Below, one piece after another: positions 15,489 to 24,111 of a DNA stretch of 64,000 nucleotides. The position numbers and the translations under genes are program-made. The notes under the pieces are model-generated. The model had not been told where the DNA came from. It did not search any database and saw nothing but the letters and a program-made list of their open reading frames with translations. Source of the DNA: Paenibacillus ginsengarvi (GTDB lineage: Bacteria > Bacillota > Bacilli > Paenibacillales > NBRC-103111); assembly GCF_003626695.1 (NCBI RefSeq), contig NZ_RBAH01000001.1:186001-250000 (forward strand). Reading direction: 5' to 3'. The stretch's first letter is position 1. Each line of letters opens with the position of its first letter.

Positions 15489-18314
15489 CTAGAAATTATC
15501 CGGAGTTACCTGGATTGTTCTTCCCCCCGTCGAGCCGGTGCCGCCGGTTCCGGTACCCGTTCCTGTGCTCGCACCGGTTCCAGGCGTTCCGGTTCCTGAC
15601 GTTCCAGTGCCTGAGGTTCCCGAGCCCGGTTTCGTTGTACCGGTGCCGCTGCCCGGAGTTTGTCCCGTGCCGCTACCCGTACCGCTTCCGCCGTTCGTAC
15701 CTCCGGTACTGCCACCGGTTGATCCGCCTGTGCCGCTGCCGGATGTACCGGTGCCGGTGCCGGGAGTCCCCGGTTTCGTTTGCCCGCTGCCTCCTTGGCC
15801 CGCACCGGTACCTGAACCTGCTCCGGTTCCGTTCCCGCCGGAACCGCCAATGCCCGTTCCGGTTCCAGAGCCTCCTGTTCCCCCGGTTCCAGTATTGCCG
15901 CTACCACCTTGATTGGAGCCGTTCCCGTTCCCATTTCCGTTGTTACCGTTGTTATTGTTGTTGCCGTTGTTCGGGCCGTTGCCTTGGCCATTGTTCCCCT
16001 GACCGTTCCCGTTTCCTTGACCGTTGCCCTGGCCCGGACCGTTCGGATTGTCCCCGGGTTGGCCGTTGTTCGCGCCGGAGGCCGGAACGTCCACGTTCGC
16101 CACATTCGATTTTTCCGCATCCGTATCGGTCGCCGAATTGTAGGGAACGACATAATACTCGTATTTGTCGCCCGCCGGCACGTTCAAATCCTCGAAGCTT
16201 GGCGTCGCCGAACGGGCCAGCTCGGCAAAATCCTTATCCTTCGAGCTTTTACGGAACAGCTTGTAAACTATATTGTCGCCGGTGATCGGAGACCATGTGA
16301 GCCGTACCGTTCCTTTTTCCGGAACAAACGCGGCGCTTAAATCATTCACTGCTTGCGGCGGCTGCGTCAGCTCCGGAACGTCCTTCGGCTTCTGGAACTG
16401 CGTCGGCTTGCGCCCCGCCAGCGCTTTGGTCATTACTTCCTTGAACAGAATGGCCGGTCCCGCGCTGCCGCTGGATACATAGTGATCTTTATCGGTCTTA
16501 TCGAAGCCCATCCAGATCGCCGCAGTCCATTCCGGCGTATAACCGGCGAACCAGACGTCCCGGTTATATTTCTCGAGTCCTTTCAGATCAAGCTGCGTTG
16601 TGCCCGTCTTGCCTGCGACAGGCCAATTGCCGAGTTTTGCGCTCGTGCCTGTACCGTTGTCAACGGCATTTTTGAGCATAACCGTCATGTACCAAGCAGT
16701 TCTCGCACTCATCGCTTGGGTTGGCTTGTCGTTGAACTTATACAGCTCCTTGTTGTCCGGTCCGACAATTTTGACGACCGAGTGGCTTTCGTGCTTCAGC
16801 CCGTTATTGGCGAACGCGCCATAAGCCGAAGCCATTTGCAGCGGAGTAACGCCCTTCGTCAAACCGCCGAGCGCGATCGCAAGGTTGTTGTCTTTGTTCG
16901 CATCGAGATCTATTCCTAATTTTTTTGCAAAATCCATGCCTGTCTGTACGCGAATCTCGTTCAACAGCCAAACGCTAGGCGCATTGGCCGACTTTTGCAA
17001 AGCCATCTGCATACTGATCTGACCGAGATAGATGCCATCCCAGTTACTCGGCGAATAGCCGCCCTGATACGTCGTCTTCTCGTCTTTCAGCATCGAATAC
17101 GGATTCCACTTTTTGAAGTCCTTCTCCATCGCCGGCCCATATTCCGCGATCGGCTTAAACGTTGACCCCGGAGCCCGAGGCTGGATGGCCCGGTTGAGCT
17201 GCTTCGTCTTGTAGTCGCGGCCGCCGACCATACCGACGATCCCGCCGTCTTTGTGATTCACGATGACCATCGCGCTTTGCATTTTCTGATTCGGTCCGTC
17301 CTTCTGGAACAGCTTGTCGTTCGCATACGCCGTTTCCATCGCCTTTTGCGCCGCCGTGTCCAGCGTCGTGTAGATCTGATACCCGCCGCGCAGCAGTTCG
17401 TCCTCGGTTTTGCCCGACTTCTCCTCCGCTTCGTCAAGCGCATAGTCGATGAACGTCGTATACTCCTTCGTCGTTGCCGGCGCTTTGTACGTATACTCCA
17501 CTTCCGCCGCCTGCGCCCGTTCCGCTTCGGTTATATAGCCCTGATCCCTGAGCAGTTGAAGCACGACTCCCCGGCGCTCCTTGGACCGGTCCGGATGATC
17601 GATCGGGTTATAATAGGCAGGCGCCTTCGGAATAGCGGCCAGCGACGCCATCTCCCACAGCTCGAGCTGGTTCAGATCCGATTTGCCGAAATATTTTTTG
17701 GCTGCCGCCTTCACGCCGTACACCCGGTTGCCGAAGTAAATCCGGTTCAAGTACAGCGTCAAAATCTCATCCTTGGACAAATTGTTTTCCAGCGCCAGTG
17801 CAATCGATGCTTCGGTCGCTTTGCGGAATATCGTTTTGTCCGCGTTCAGAAACAAGTTTTTGGCGAGCTGCTGCGTGATCGTGCTGCCGCCCTCGACCGC
17901 GCTGCGGTTGACGACGTCCTTGACCAGCGCCCGTCCGATCGACCAGAAGTCGATCCCGCCATGCTCCTCGAACCGCTTATCCTCGGTGGCGATAAACGCC
18001 TGACCGAGCCTCTGCGGAATATCCTTGGCCTCGACAAGTTCGCGGTTTTCCCCCGCCACGTACAAAGTGGTGACCTCTTGTCCCTGCACGTCATACACTT
18101 TGGCCGATTGCGCCATGTCCAGCTTGTCGAGATTTTCCCGGAACAGCTTCTCCCCGTTCAGCATAATGAAAATATAACCGCCCATCGCACAAAACATGCC
18201 TAACGCGCAGGTGATGAAAAACCACAGGATCAGCTTTCGCGGCCGAAATCGCTTTTTCTTTTTTTTGTTTGGGGGCTTCGGCTCCTTGCCGTTACCGTTT
18301 CTTGTTGCGCTCAT
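15489..18314 (-). CDS. Class A penicillin-binding protein 1A with FnIII domain and low-complexity tail
   Basis: 941 residues. It has a lysine-rich cytoplasmic head, a membrane helix at about 28-52, and a GT51 glycosyltransferase with the catalytic glutamate E111 in [12 protein letters not shown]. The transpeptidase motifs are STFK at 384-387, SAN at 442-444 and KTG at 569-571. A fibronectin type III domain spans about 652-745. The last 190 residues are nearly all Gly, Thr, Ser, Asn, Gln and Pro. It polymerises and cross-links peptidoglycan outside the membrane. AAGGAG precedes the ATG by 8 bases. The tail is much longer than in B. subtilis PBP1 and may reach through the wall. Confidence 0.93.
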   Translation of the reverse strand: MSATRNGNGKEPKPPNKKKKKRFRPRKLILWFFITCALGMFCAMGGYIFIMLNGEKLFRENLDKLDMAQSAKVYDVQGQEVTTLYVAGENRELVEAKDIPQRLGQAFIATEDKRFEEHGGIDFWSIGRALVKDVVNRSAVEGGSTITQQLAKNLFLNADKTIFRKATEASIALALENNLSKDEILTLYLNRIYFGNRVYGVKAAAKKYFGKSDLNQLELWEMASLAAIPKAPAYYNPIDHPDRSKERRGVVLQLLRDQGYITEAERAQAAEVEYTYKAPATTKEYTTFIDYALDEAEEKSGKTEDELLRGGYQIYTTLDTAAQKAMETAYANDKLFQKDGPNQKMQSAMVIVNHKDGGIVGMVGGRDYKTKQLNRAIQPRAPGSTFKPIAEYGPAMEKDFKKWNPYSMLKDEKTTYQGGYSPSNWDGIYLGQISMQMALQKSANAPSVWLLNEIRVQTGMDFAKKLGIDLDANKDNNLAIALGGLTKGVTPLQMASAYGAFANNGLKHESHSVVKIVGPDNKELYKFNDKPTQAMSARTAWYMTVMLKNAVDNGTGTSAKLGNWPVAGKTGTTQLDLKGLEKYNRDVWFAGYTPEWTAAIWMGFDKTDKDHYVSSGSAGPAILFKEVMTKALAGRKPTQFQKPKDVPELTQPPQAVNDLSAAFVPEKGTVRLTWSPITGDNIVYKLFRKSSKDKDFAELARSATPSFEDLNVPAGDKYEYYVVPYNSATDTDAEKSNVANVDVPASGANNGQPGDNPNGPGQGNGQGNGNGQGNNGQGNGPNNGNNNNNGNNGNGNGNGSNQGGSGNTGTGGTGGSGTGTGIGGSGGNGTGAGSGTGAGQGGSGQTKPGTPGTGTGTSGSGTGGSTGGSTGGTNGGSGTGSGTGQTPGSGTGTTKPGSGTSGTGTSGTGTPGTGASTGTGTGTGGTGSTGGRTIQVTPDNF

Positions 18315-18403
18315 CGTCCGACTCCTTCCCTACCCGAATCCGAAAATCGTCGCCCGCTTTCGCAGGATTCCCGTCTATCTCTCTATGTGCCGGAAGCAAA
18401 AGA

Positions 18404-18422
18404 ACAACCCACCGCGGGTTGC
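18404..18422 (-). terminator. Terminator between hfq and the penicillin-binding protein gene
   Basis: CAACCC (18405-18410) pairs with GGGTTG (18416-18421). On the minus strand TTCTTTTGC follows. Confidence 0.55.
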
Positions 18423-18512
18423 TCCTCTTTGTGGTACACCTATTAAACGAAATTCCACCTGAAAAAGTTTCAAAAAATGTTGCGCCCGCTCAAGGCCACC
18501 GGCACGAATCCA

Positions 18513-18755
18513 TCAAGATTCGCTTGCGGACTCCTGGGGCATAAGCGATACCGGACGCTGCGGTGTGAACGTCGAGATCGCATGCTTGTATACCATCTGC
18601 TGACGGCCGTCGCTGTCGATAATGATCGTGAAATTATCGAACGCTTTAATATATCCGCGGATTTGGAAACCGTTCGTCAAATATACGGTAACGGCAATAC
18701 TCTCCTTGCGAAGTTGGTTCAGGAACGTATCCTGAATGTTGATCGACTTGTTCAT
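18513..18755 (-). CDS. hfq: RNA chaperone Hfq
   Basis: 80 residues from ATG 18755, preceded by GGGGGAA. The Sm1 motif reads [21 protein letters not shown] and Sm2 reads MVYKHAIST, both complete, with Gln8 and the proximal-face residues retained. Hfq forms a hexameric ring that binds U-rich and A-rich RNA. The C-terminal tail is short, as usual in Gram-positive bacteria. It follows miaA by 69 bases on the same strand, the classic miaA-hfq order. A frame extension upstream to 18800 is excluded by the ribosome site. Very safe call. Confidence 0.96.
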   Translation of the reverse strand: MNKSINIQDTFLNQLRKESIAVTVYLTNGFQIRGYIKAFDNFTIIIDSDGRQQMVYKHAISTFTPQRPVSLMPQESASES

Positions 18756-18824
18756 CAAGGTTCCCCCTAATATAGAAATGTCCGCGGACGCTGCCGGCAT
18801 TGTTGTTTGGTAATCTCCCCACTA

Positions 18825-19778
18825 TTATTCTGGATCGGGGGTAAACTTTCCTGCTAGTATATCATGAAATGTTTGCAAATGCTCAGAAAAATTTGGCTCC
18901 GTCACGTCGATCCACCGGATATCCGTCATGTGGCGAAACCAGGAAAGCTGGCGTTTGGCAAACCTTCGCGTATTCCGTTTCAGCAGCTCGACCGCGAAGT
19001 CCAGATCATAGTCGCCCTTGACGTATCCGGCTATTTCCTTGTAACCGAGTCCGAGCATCGAAGGCAGGTCGGTCGTATAGCCGCGTGTCAGAAGACGCTC
19101 CACCTCGCCGACGAGCCCTTGCCCCACCATCTCGTCGATGCGCGCTTCAATACGTTTATATAAAATTTCGCGGTCCATTGTCAAGCCGACGATACACAGT
19201 TCGTAAGGCGATTCCTTTTTGTGTCTCGCCTGCTCGCGGGAGACGGGGGCTCCTGCGATATGGACGATTTCCAATGCGCGGATCGTCCTTCTCCGGTCGT
19301 TCGGATGAATTCGCGCTGCCGTTTCGGGATCGGCAGCCTTCAGCTTGTCATGCAGCGCTTCCTCGCCATAACGATCGGCATAGCTGTTTAACTCCGCCCG
19401 ATACTCCTCGTCGACGCCGATATCGCTAAACTGATAGTCGTAGCATACCGATTCGATGTACAGGCCTGTGCCCCCGACGATAAAAGGCAGCTTGCCGCGG
19501 TCGCCGATGTCCGCGATCAGACCCCTTACCCGCTCCTGGAATTCGGCGACGGAGAACGGATGGTCCGGATCGTGAATGTCGATCATATGATGGGGCACGA
19601 TCGATCGCTCCTGCAAAGAGGCTTTCGCCGTTCCGATATCCATGCCCCGGTATACTTGCATCGAGTCGCCGGAAATGATCTCACAGCCGTATCGCGCTGC
19701 CGCCTCCAGGCTTAATTGCGTCTTCCCGACGGCCGTAGGCCCGACCAGCACGAGAAGACGCGGTTTCGTTTCCGTCAA
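18825..19778 (-). CDS. miaA: tRNA dimethylallyltransferase MiaA
   Basis: 317 residues. The P-loop is GPTAVGKTQLS, followed by the DSMQVYRGMDIGTAK substrate motif and HHMIDIHDP; later IVGGTGLYIES is conserved. MiaA adds an isopentenyl group to A37 of tRNAs reading UNN codons. The start is TTG at 19778, which overlaps the stop of the methyltransferase gene (TTGA), with GGAG ten bases upstream. It is part of the tightly packed chain ctp-mutL-methyltransferase-miaA-hfq. Full length and no changes in key motifs. Confidence 0.96.
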   Translation of the reverse strand: MTETKPRLLVLVGPTAVGKTQLSLEAAARYGCEIISGDSMQVYRGMDIGTAKASLQERSIVPHHMIDIHDPDHPFSVAEFQERVRGLIADIGDRGKLPFIVGGTGLYIESVCYDYQFSDIGVDEEYRAELNSYADRYGEEALHDKLKAADPETAARIHPNDRRRTIRALEIVHIAGAPVSREQARHKKESPYELCIVGLTMDREILYKRIEARIDEMVGQGLVGEVERLLTRGYTTDLPSMLGLGYKEIAGYVKGDYDLDFAVELLKRNTRRFAKRQLSWFRHMTDIRWIDVTEPNFSEHLQTFHDILAGKFTPDPE

Positions 19779-20548
19779 GGATGTATCACTCCATAGGCTA
19801 TTTTCGTGCGCGAGCGCGGCATCTCGGGGAAGCCCAGACGCTCGAACTCGCCGCTGTCTTTATTTTCTTTCAGCACGACGCTTTTGCGGGCGACGCGGAG
19901 CGCCTCGCGGATCGACTCCTCCGCAAGCGGCGCGTGATTGGCGACTTGCCTGAGCGGTCCGATGGCACTTGATTCCAAGGCCGGACGGCGAAACATCGGG
20001 TCGAAATAAACAATGTCGACGCTGCGATCCGGCAGTTCCCGAAGGACGGACAAATGATCGGCCAGCTTCATCCGGACCCGCCGCATCGCCGCCTCGAACG
20101 GTTTTAGCGGCGAGTCGTACGTTAGCAGCCCTTCCCGCACGACCGTATATAGCGCAGGTTCGCTTTCGATAGCCGTTACCTCGCCCGTTTCACCGACCGC
20201 ATAGGAGAGCACGATCGCATCCGAGCCGAGTCCGGCCGTGCAGTCCACTACGCGGTCCCCGGGGGCAGCACCGGAGATTTTGACCAATCCGTCGTTTTCT
20301 CCGTTCATCAGTCGTTTAACGCGAACCAAAGAGAGCGACGGGTGAAAAAAGAGCGGCGTATCGCCGTCTCCGTAATAGTGCAGCTCCCGTTCGGTAACGA
20401 GCAGAAATTCGCTCTCGCGATATCGTTCGCCGAGCCGGCGGACGGAGGACGTGCCCCGCGGCACGTAAGACAGCGCAAGCTCGCCGGCGATGCGCTTCGC
20501 GCGCTCAGTCGCTTCGGACGTCGGAGAATAGGAAGTCGTGACAAGCAT
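19775..20548 (-). CDS. RsmJ-like SAM-dependent methyltransferase
   Basis: 257 residues. The SAM site is VVDCTAGLGSDAIVLSYA, the acid at the end of strand 2 is AIESEPALY, and the catalytic loop reads YFDPMFRRP. A DPMF motif in this place is characteristic of the RsmJ family, which methylates a guanosine of 16S rRNA in Gamma-proteobacteria. The N-terminal YVPRGTSS also fits. The ATG overlaps the mutL stop (TAATG), and its own stop overlaps the miaA start. The rRNA target here is inferred by family only; a different RNA is possible. Confidence 0.75.
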   Translation of the reverse strand: MLVTTSYSPTSEATERAKRIAGELALSYVPRGTSSVRRLGERYRESEFLLVTERELHYYGDGDTPLFFHPSLSLVRVKRLMNGENDGLVKISGAAPGDRVVDCTAGLGSDAIVLSYAVGETGEVTAIESEPALYTVVREGLLTYDSPLKPFEAAMRRVRMKLADHLSVLRELPDRSVDIVYFDPMFRRPALESSAIGPLRQVANHAPLAEESIREALRVARKSVVLKENKDSGEFERLGFPEMPRSRTKIAYGVIHP

Positions 20549-22632
20549 TACATCACCCGTTTAAACATTTTTTCCAGCTCGTACGTCGAGAAGCTGACTA
20601 CGATCGGTCTTCCGTGCGGACACGTATACGGATTGCGGCACCGGGCCAGCCGGTCGAGCAGCGCCTCGATCTCCGCCGTGCTCAAATATTGATTCGCCTT
20701 AATCGAAGCTTTGCAGGAGCACATAATCGCCGCCTTCTCACGCAGCTTGGTCAGATCGACCGACTTTTTCTCGGCCAGCAAATAGTCCGTCATTTCCTCC
20801 ACCAGCGCCTTCTCTTCTCCCGGCGGAAACCAATGCGGAAGTCCCCTGACAAGAAAGGCGCCGCCGCCGAACGGCTCCAGATCGACGCCGACCTGTCCGA
20901 GCAGCTCCAGCTTGCCGGTCAGTGCCTCGGCCTCCGCCGTTGTTAATTCAAGCGTAAGCGGCACGAGCAGCTGCTGGCTTGCCTCGGCGGGCTTGCCGAA
21001 TTTCTCGTAGTAATATTCGTAGTTAATGCGCTCATGCGCGGCATGCTGATCGATCAAATACAGACCCGTCTCGCTCTGGGCGACAATATACGTTCCGTGC
21101 ATCTGCCCGATCGGATCAAGCTGCGGGAACCGCGGAGCCGCAGACGGCTGCAGCGCTCCGGATGCAGGCAGCATCCCGGTCATGCGATCATAGGGAACGC
21201 CGCCTTTGGAATCCGGCCGTTCGTAAGAAGCTCCTCGGTTCCTGCCGGTAGCCGCCGAAGACGAAACAGTGCTTCGCTGCGCGCTGCTGTCCAAATCCGA
21301 ACGGCGCTGCTCCCCACGAGCCCCACTGTAATCCTTCTGCGGATTAATCTGCTGGCGCTCCTCCGAACGGTCAGGTATGTAAGGCTCTGTCGTGTTCGTG
21401 TTAGCGGGCGGAGCCGCTTCCCGGACCGGCGCTTGCTCGCGATCGTCGGGAGATTCCATCTCCTGGCGTTCCGGCTCGGAGCCGTCGGCAGCCGCGGTGC
21501 CGGTTTCCGTCGGAGGCTCCGGAAGCGGTGCGCTCCGATAGGCGTCGGATTCGGCAAACGGCTCGGCGGGCGCGCGGTACAGCTCCATCCGCTCTTGCAC
21601 GACAGCCGCCTTCGGCGTTGGCCTGGCGGCCTCCGGAATGAGCACCTGACCTCTCAGGACACTTCGAACCTGCTCTTCAACGAACCGGGTCAGCTCCTGC
21701 TCCATGCTGAAGCGTACTTCCAGCTTCGCCGGATGCACGTTCACATCGACAAGCGCCGGGTCCATCCCGATGTGCAGACAAACGACCGGGTAACGGTTGA
21801 TCGGAAGCAGCGTATGATACGCGCCGAGTATGGCATTCGATACCGAGTAATTGCGAATCGTTCTGCCGTTTAAGATCATCGTGATCGCCTGGCGGTTCGA
21901 CCGGGTCATGTCCGGACGCGAGATATATCCTTGGAGCGTATAGTCGGCATTTTCCGCTTGTATCGGCAGCATCGTCTTAGCTACAGCGGTGCCGTATACG
22001 GCCGCAATGACTTGTAGCAGATCCCCGTTGCCGAGCGTTTGCAGCAAAACCGAGCCGTTGTGCCTCAGAGTGAACGCCACTTGCGGATGCGCCATGGCGC
22101 TGCGGTACAAGTAATCGGAAATGTGGCCCAGCTCGGTCTGGATCGTCTTCATGTATTTCAGCCGGGCTGGTGTGTTGTAGAACAGCTCCTTGACCGTCAT
22201 ATCGGTGCCCCGGGACGCGGCCGTTTCCTCGAACGCCTTGACGGAGCCTCCCTCGATAACGAGCTTCCTGCCAAGGCCGGTCCGCTCCGGAGACGTTACG
22301 CATTCCACCTTGGCTACGGCCGCGATACTCGGCAGCGCTTCGCCGCGAAAGCCAAGCGTGCGAATTTGGAACAAATCTTTGCCGCTGCCGATTTTACTCG
22401 TTGCATGGCGGAAAAAGGCGACCTCGCAATCTTCCGTTTCGATGCCGCTGCCGTTGTCCGTTACGCGGATGAGCTGCAGGCCGCCCTCCTCGATCGCGAC
22501 GTTTATTCTGGTGCTCCCGGCATCCAGCGAGTTTTCGACGAGCTCCTTCACCACGGACGACGGCCTCTCGATGACTTCGCCTGCGGCGATCTGGTTCGCC
22601 ACATGTTCGTCGAGCACTTTAATTTTTCCCAT
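20548..22632 (-). CDS. mutL: DNA mismatch repair protein MutL
   Basis: 694 residues from ATG 22632. The GHKL ATPase has all motifs: VIERPSSVVKELVENSLDAG, DNGSGI, and RGEALPSIAAV. The C-terminal domain keeps the endonuclease-type metal motif DQHAAHERINYEYYY and the CPHGRP motif near the end, so this MutL likely nicks DNA like other MutL homologues lacking MutH. Between them is a poorly conserved polar linker of about 150 residues. The ATG overlaps the stop of the protease gene (TAATG), and AAAGGAAAAG is the ribosome site. Confidence 0.96.
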   Translation of the reverse strand: MGKIKVLDEHVANQIAAGEVIERPSSVVKELVENSLDAGSTRINVAIEEGGLQLIRVTDNGSGIETEDCEVAFFRHATSKIGSGKDLFQIRTLGFRGEALPSIAAVAKVECVTSPERTGLGRKLVIEGGSVKAFEETAASRGTDMTVKELFYNTPARLKYMKTIQTELGHISDYLYRSAMAHPQVAFTLRHNGSVLLQTLGNGDLLQVIAAVYGTAVAKTMLPIQAENADYTLQGYISRPDMTRSNRQAITMILNGRTIRNYSVSNAILGAYHTLLPINRYPVVCLHIGMDPALVDVNVHPAKLEVRFSMEQELTRFVEEQVRSVLRGQVLIPEAARPTPKAAVVQERMELYRAPAEPFAESDAYRSAPLPEPPTETGTAAADGSEPERQEMESPDDREQAPVREAAPPANTNTTEPYIPDRSEERQQINPQKDYSGARGEQRRSDLDSSAQRSTVSSSAATGRNRGASYERPDSKGGVPYDRMTGMLPASGALQPSAAPRFPQLDPIGQMHGTYIVAQSETGLYLIDQHAAHERINYEYYYEKFGKPAEASQQLLVPLTLELTTAEAEALTGKLELLGQVGVDLEPFGGGAFLVRGLPHWFPPGEEKALVEEMTDYLLAEKKSVDLTKLREKAAIMCSCKASIKANQYLSTAEIEALLDRLARCRNPYTCPHGRPIVVSFSTYELEKMFKRVM

Positions 22633-24098
22633 TACATTTCTTTTCCTTTCACGGTCAGCACGGTCTTCTCCGCATCGTTCGTCCATTCGATTTGCGGATA
22701 TTGCTCCTTGAAGCGGCTCAGCTCAATGAACCCGGTCCCTTTTTCGTTGCGGAAACCCGTCCCGTCGCTAAACAAATGCTTCGCGCTGCCTTGACCGATC
22801 TCTACGGCGTGCAGGCTTTCGTTCCATACGAGCTGTTCCCCGACGCTCGCCGCAAGCACGCGGGCAGGCATATAAAGATGACCCGCATCGGTGATCGTCG
22901 GCAAATCCGCATCAAAAAATTCGAACCCGCCCACCTTATAGGAATGTTTGTCCGCCTCCAGCCGAATGTCGTTCAGCCCGGCTTGGCGAAGCCCCGTCAG
23001 AAGCTGGGGTACGGTACCTTCGGTCTCGATATCCGGCATAAGCCCGACCTTGTTAACCACACGCTTGTCCGGCGATAAATATTCCTGAACCGTTACTTTC
23101 AGCACGCCGCCGGACGGAAGCGGATAGAGCGACTGAACGCTTCCTTTGCCGTACGTTTTCTTACCAACGGCAGCGGCTTTATGATAATCCTGCAAAGCGG
23201 CCGTCAGCACTTCCGAAGCACTGGCGCTGTTCTCGTTGACAAGAACGATCACCGGGAACGAAACCGACTGTCCGCTTCGGATGTATAGCGGCTCGTCCAC
23301 GCCGAATTTGTCCCGGGTATGGATGAGAACGCCGTCCGAAATAAACTGCTCGGCGATATGCTTTGCCGTTTCCAGCAGCCCGCCCGGATTGTCGCGCAGG
23401 TCGATAACGAGTCCTTTCGCCTTCGCTTTTTTCAGCACGTCCAGCATGGCGGCGAACTGCTCGTCGGCTTCCTCGGAGAAGCTGTCGACGTTCAAGTAGC
23501 CGATTCCGCCTTCCATCATGCCGCCACTGACGACGGGCAGATGAATTTGTTTGCGTTTGACCGTCAAGTCAAGCTGCTGGTCTCCCCGCTTGACCCGGAT
23601 GCTTATTTCCGTTCCTTCGGCTCCGCGTATAAGGCCGGTCACCTCGTCGATTCTCATGCCGGCCGTCGGACTCCCGCCTACGGCAATAATGTAGTCGCCG
23701 CGCCGCAGTCCGGCCGTTACCGACGGCGAGCCCTCGAATACTTCGACGGCGATAAAGCCGCCTTCATCCTGCCCAAGTCGCATGCCGATGCCCGCATAGT
23801 TCAATTCGAGCGAATTTTGAAACTCATTCCATCTCGCCTCGTCGAAATATTCCGTATAAGGATCGTCCAGCTTTCGAATCAAGCCTTCGATCGTATCCGC
23901 CTGCAAGTCGGCGGCGCTTATTCCGCTCAAATGCACTTTCTGGATGACGTCCCGGACTTCCTTCAGCTGCTGCGCCGTTTCGGCCTTGGCTTCCGCCCAT
24001 GTCGGTGCGGCCGGAGCGGTTAGCAGGGCCAGCAGTGTCATTGACGCCGCAAGCGTTTTGAATACCCGTAGCTTTCCGGCAAATATGCTGCGATTCAT
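22632..24098 (-). CDS. S41 C-terminal processing protease with copper-amine-oxidase-like domain
   Basis: 488 residues. A signal peptide is cleaved near residue 35 (TWA-EAK). A PDZ domain covers about 103-185 (GIGMRLGQDEGGF). The S41 core has the serine near 293 in NSASASE and the lysine near 318 in YGKGS, the Ser/Lys dyad of CtpA/CtpB. The last 100 residues resemble the copper amine oxidase N-terminal-like fold (LYMPARVLAASVGEQL), common as a wall-binding add-on in Paenibacillus. It acts outside the membrane, trimming proteins from the C-terminus. It lies between mutS and mutL, 14 bases from mutS, an insertion relative to B. subtilis. Confidence 0.88.
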   Translation of the reverse strand: MNRSIFAGKLRVFKTLAASMTLLALLTAPAAPTWAEAKAETAQQLKEVRDVIQKVHLSGISAADLQADTIEGLIRKLDDPYTEYFDEARWNEFQNSLELNYAGIGMRLGQDEGGFIAVEVFEGSPSVTAGLRRGDYIIAVGGSPTAGMRIDEVTGLIRGAEGTEISIRVKRGDQQLDLTVKRKQIHLPVVSGGMMEGGIGYLNVDSFSEEADEQFAAMLDVLKKAKAKGLVIDLRDNPGGLLETAKHIAEQFISDGVLIHTRDKFGVDEPLYIRSGQSVSFPVIVLVNENSASASEVLTAALQDYHKAAAVGKKTYGKGSVQSLYPLPSGGVLKVTVQEYLSPDKRVVNKVGLMPDIETEGTVPQLLTGLRQAGLNDIRLEADKHSYKVGGFEFFDADLPTITDAGHLYMPARVLAASVGEQLVWNESLHAVEIGQGSAKHLFSDGTGFRNEKGTGFIELSRFKEQYPQIEWTNDAEKTVLTVKGKEM

Positions 24099-24111
24099 CG
24101 GATAATCCCCC

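Noticed and set aside
15482-16285. Plus-strand Arg/Cys-rich or Pro/Val-rich frames
   Set aside because: Antisense reading of the low-complexity tail of the penicillin-binding protein; repeats make long open frames in all phases.
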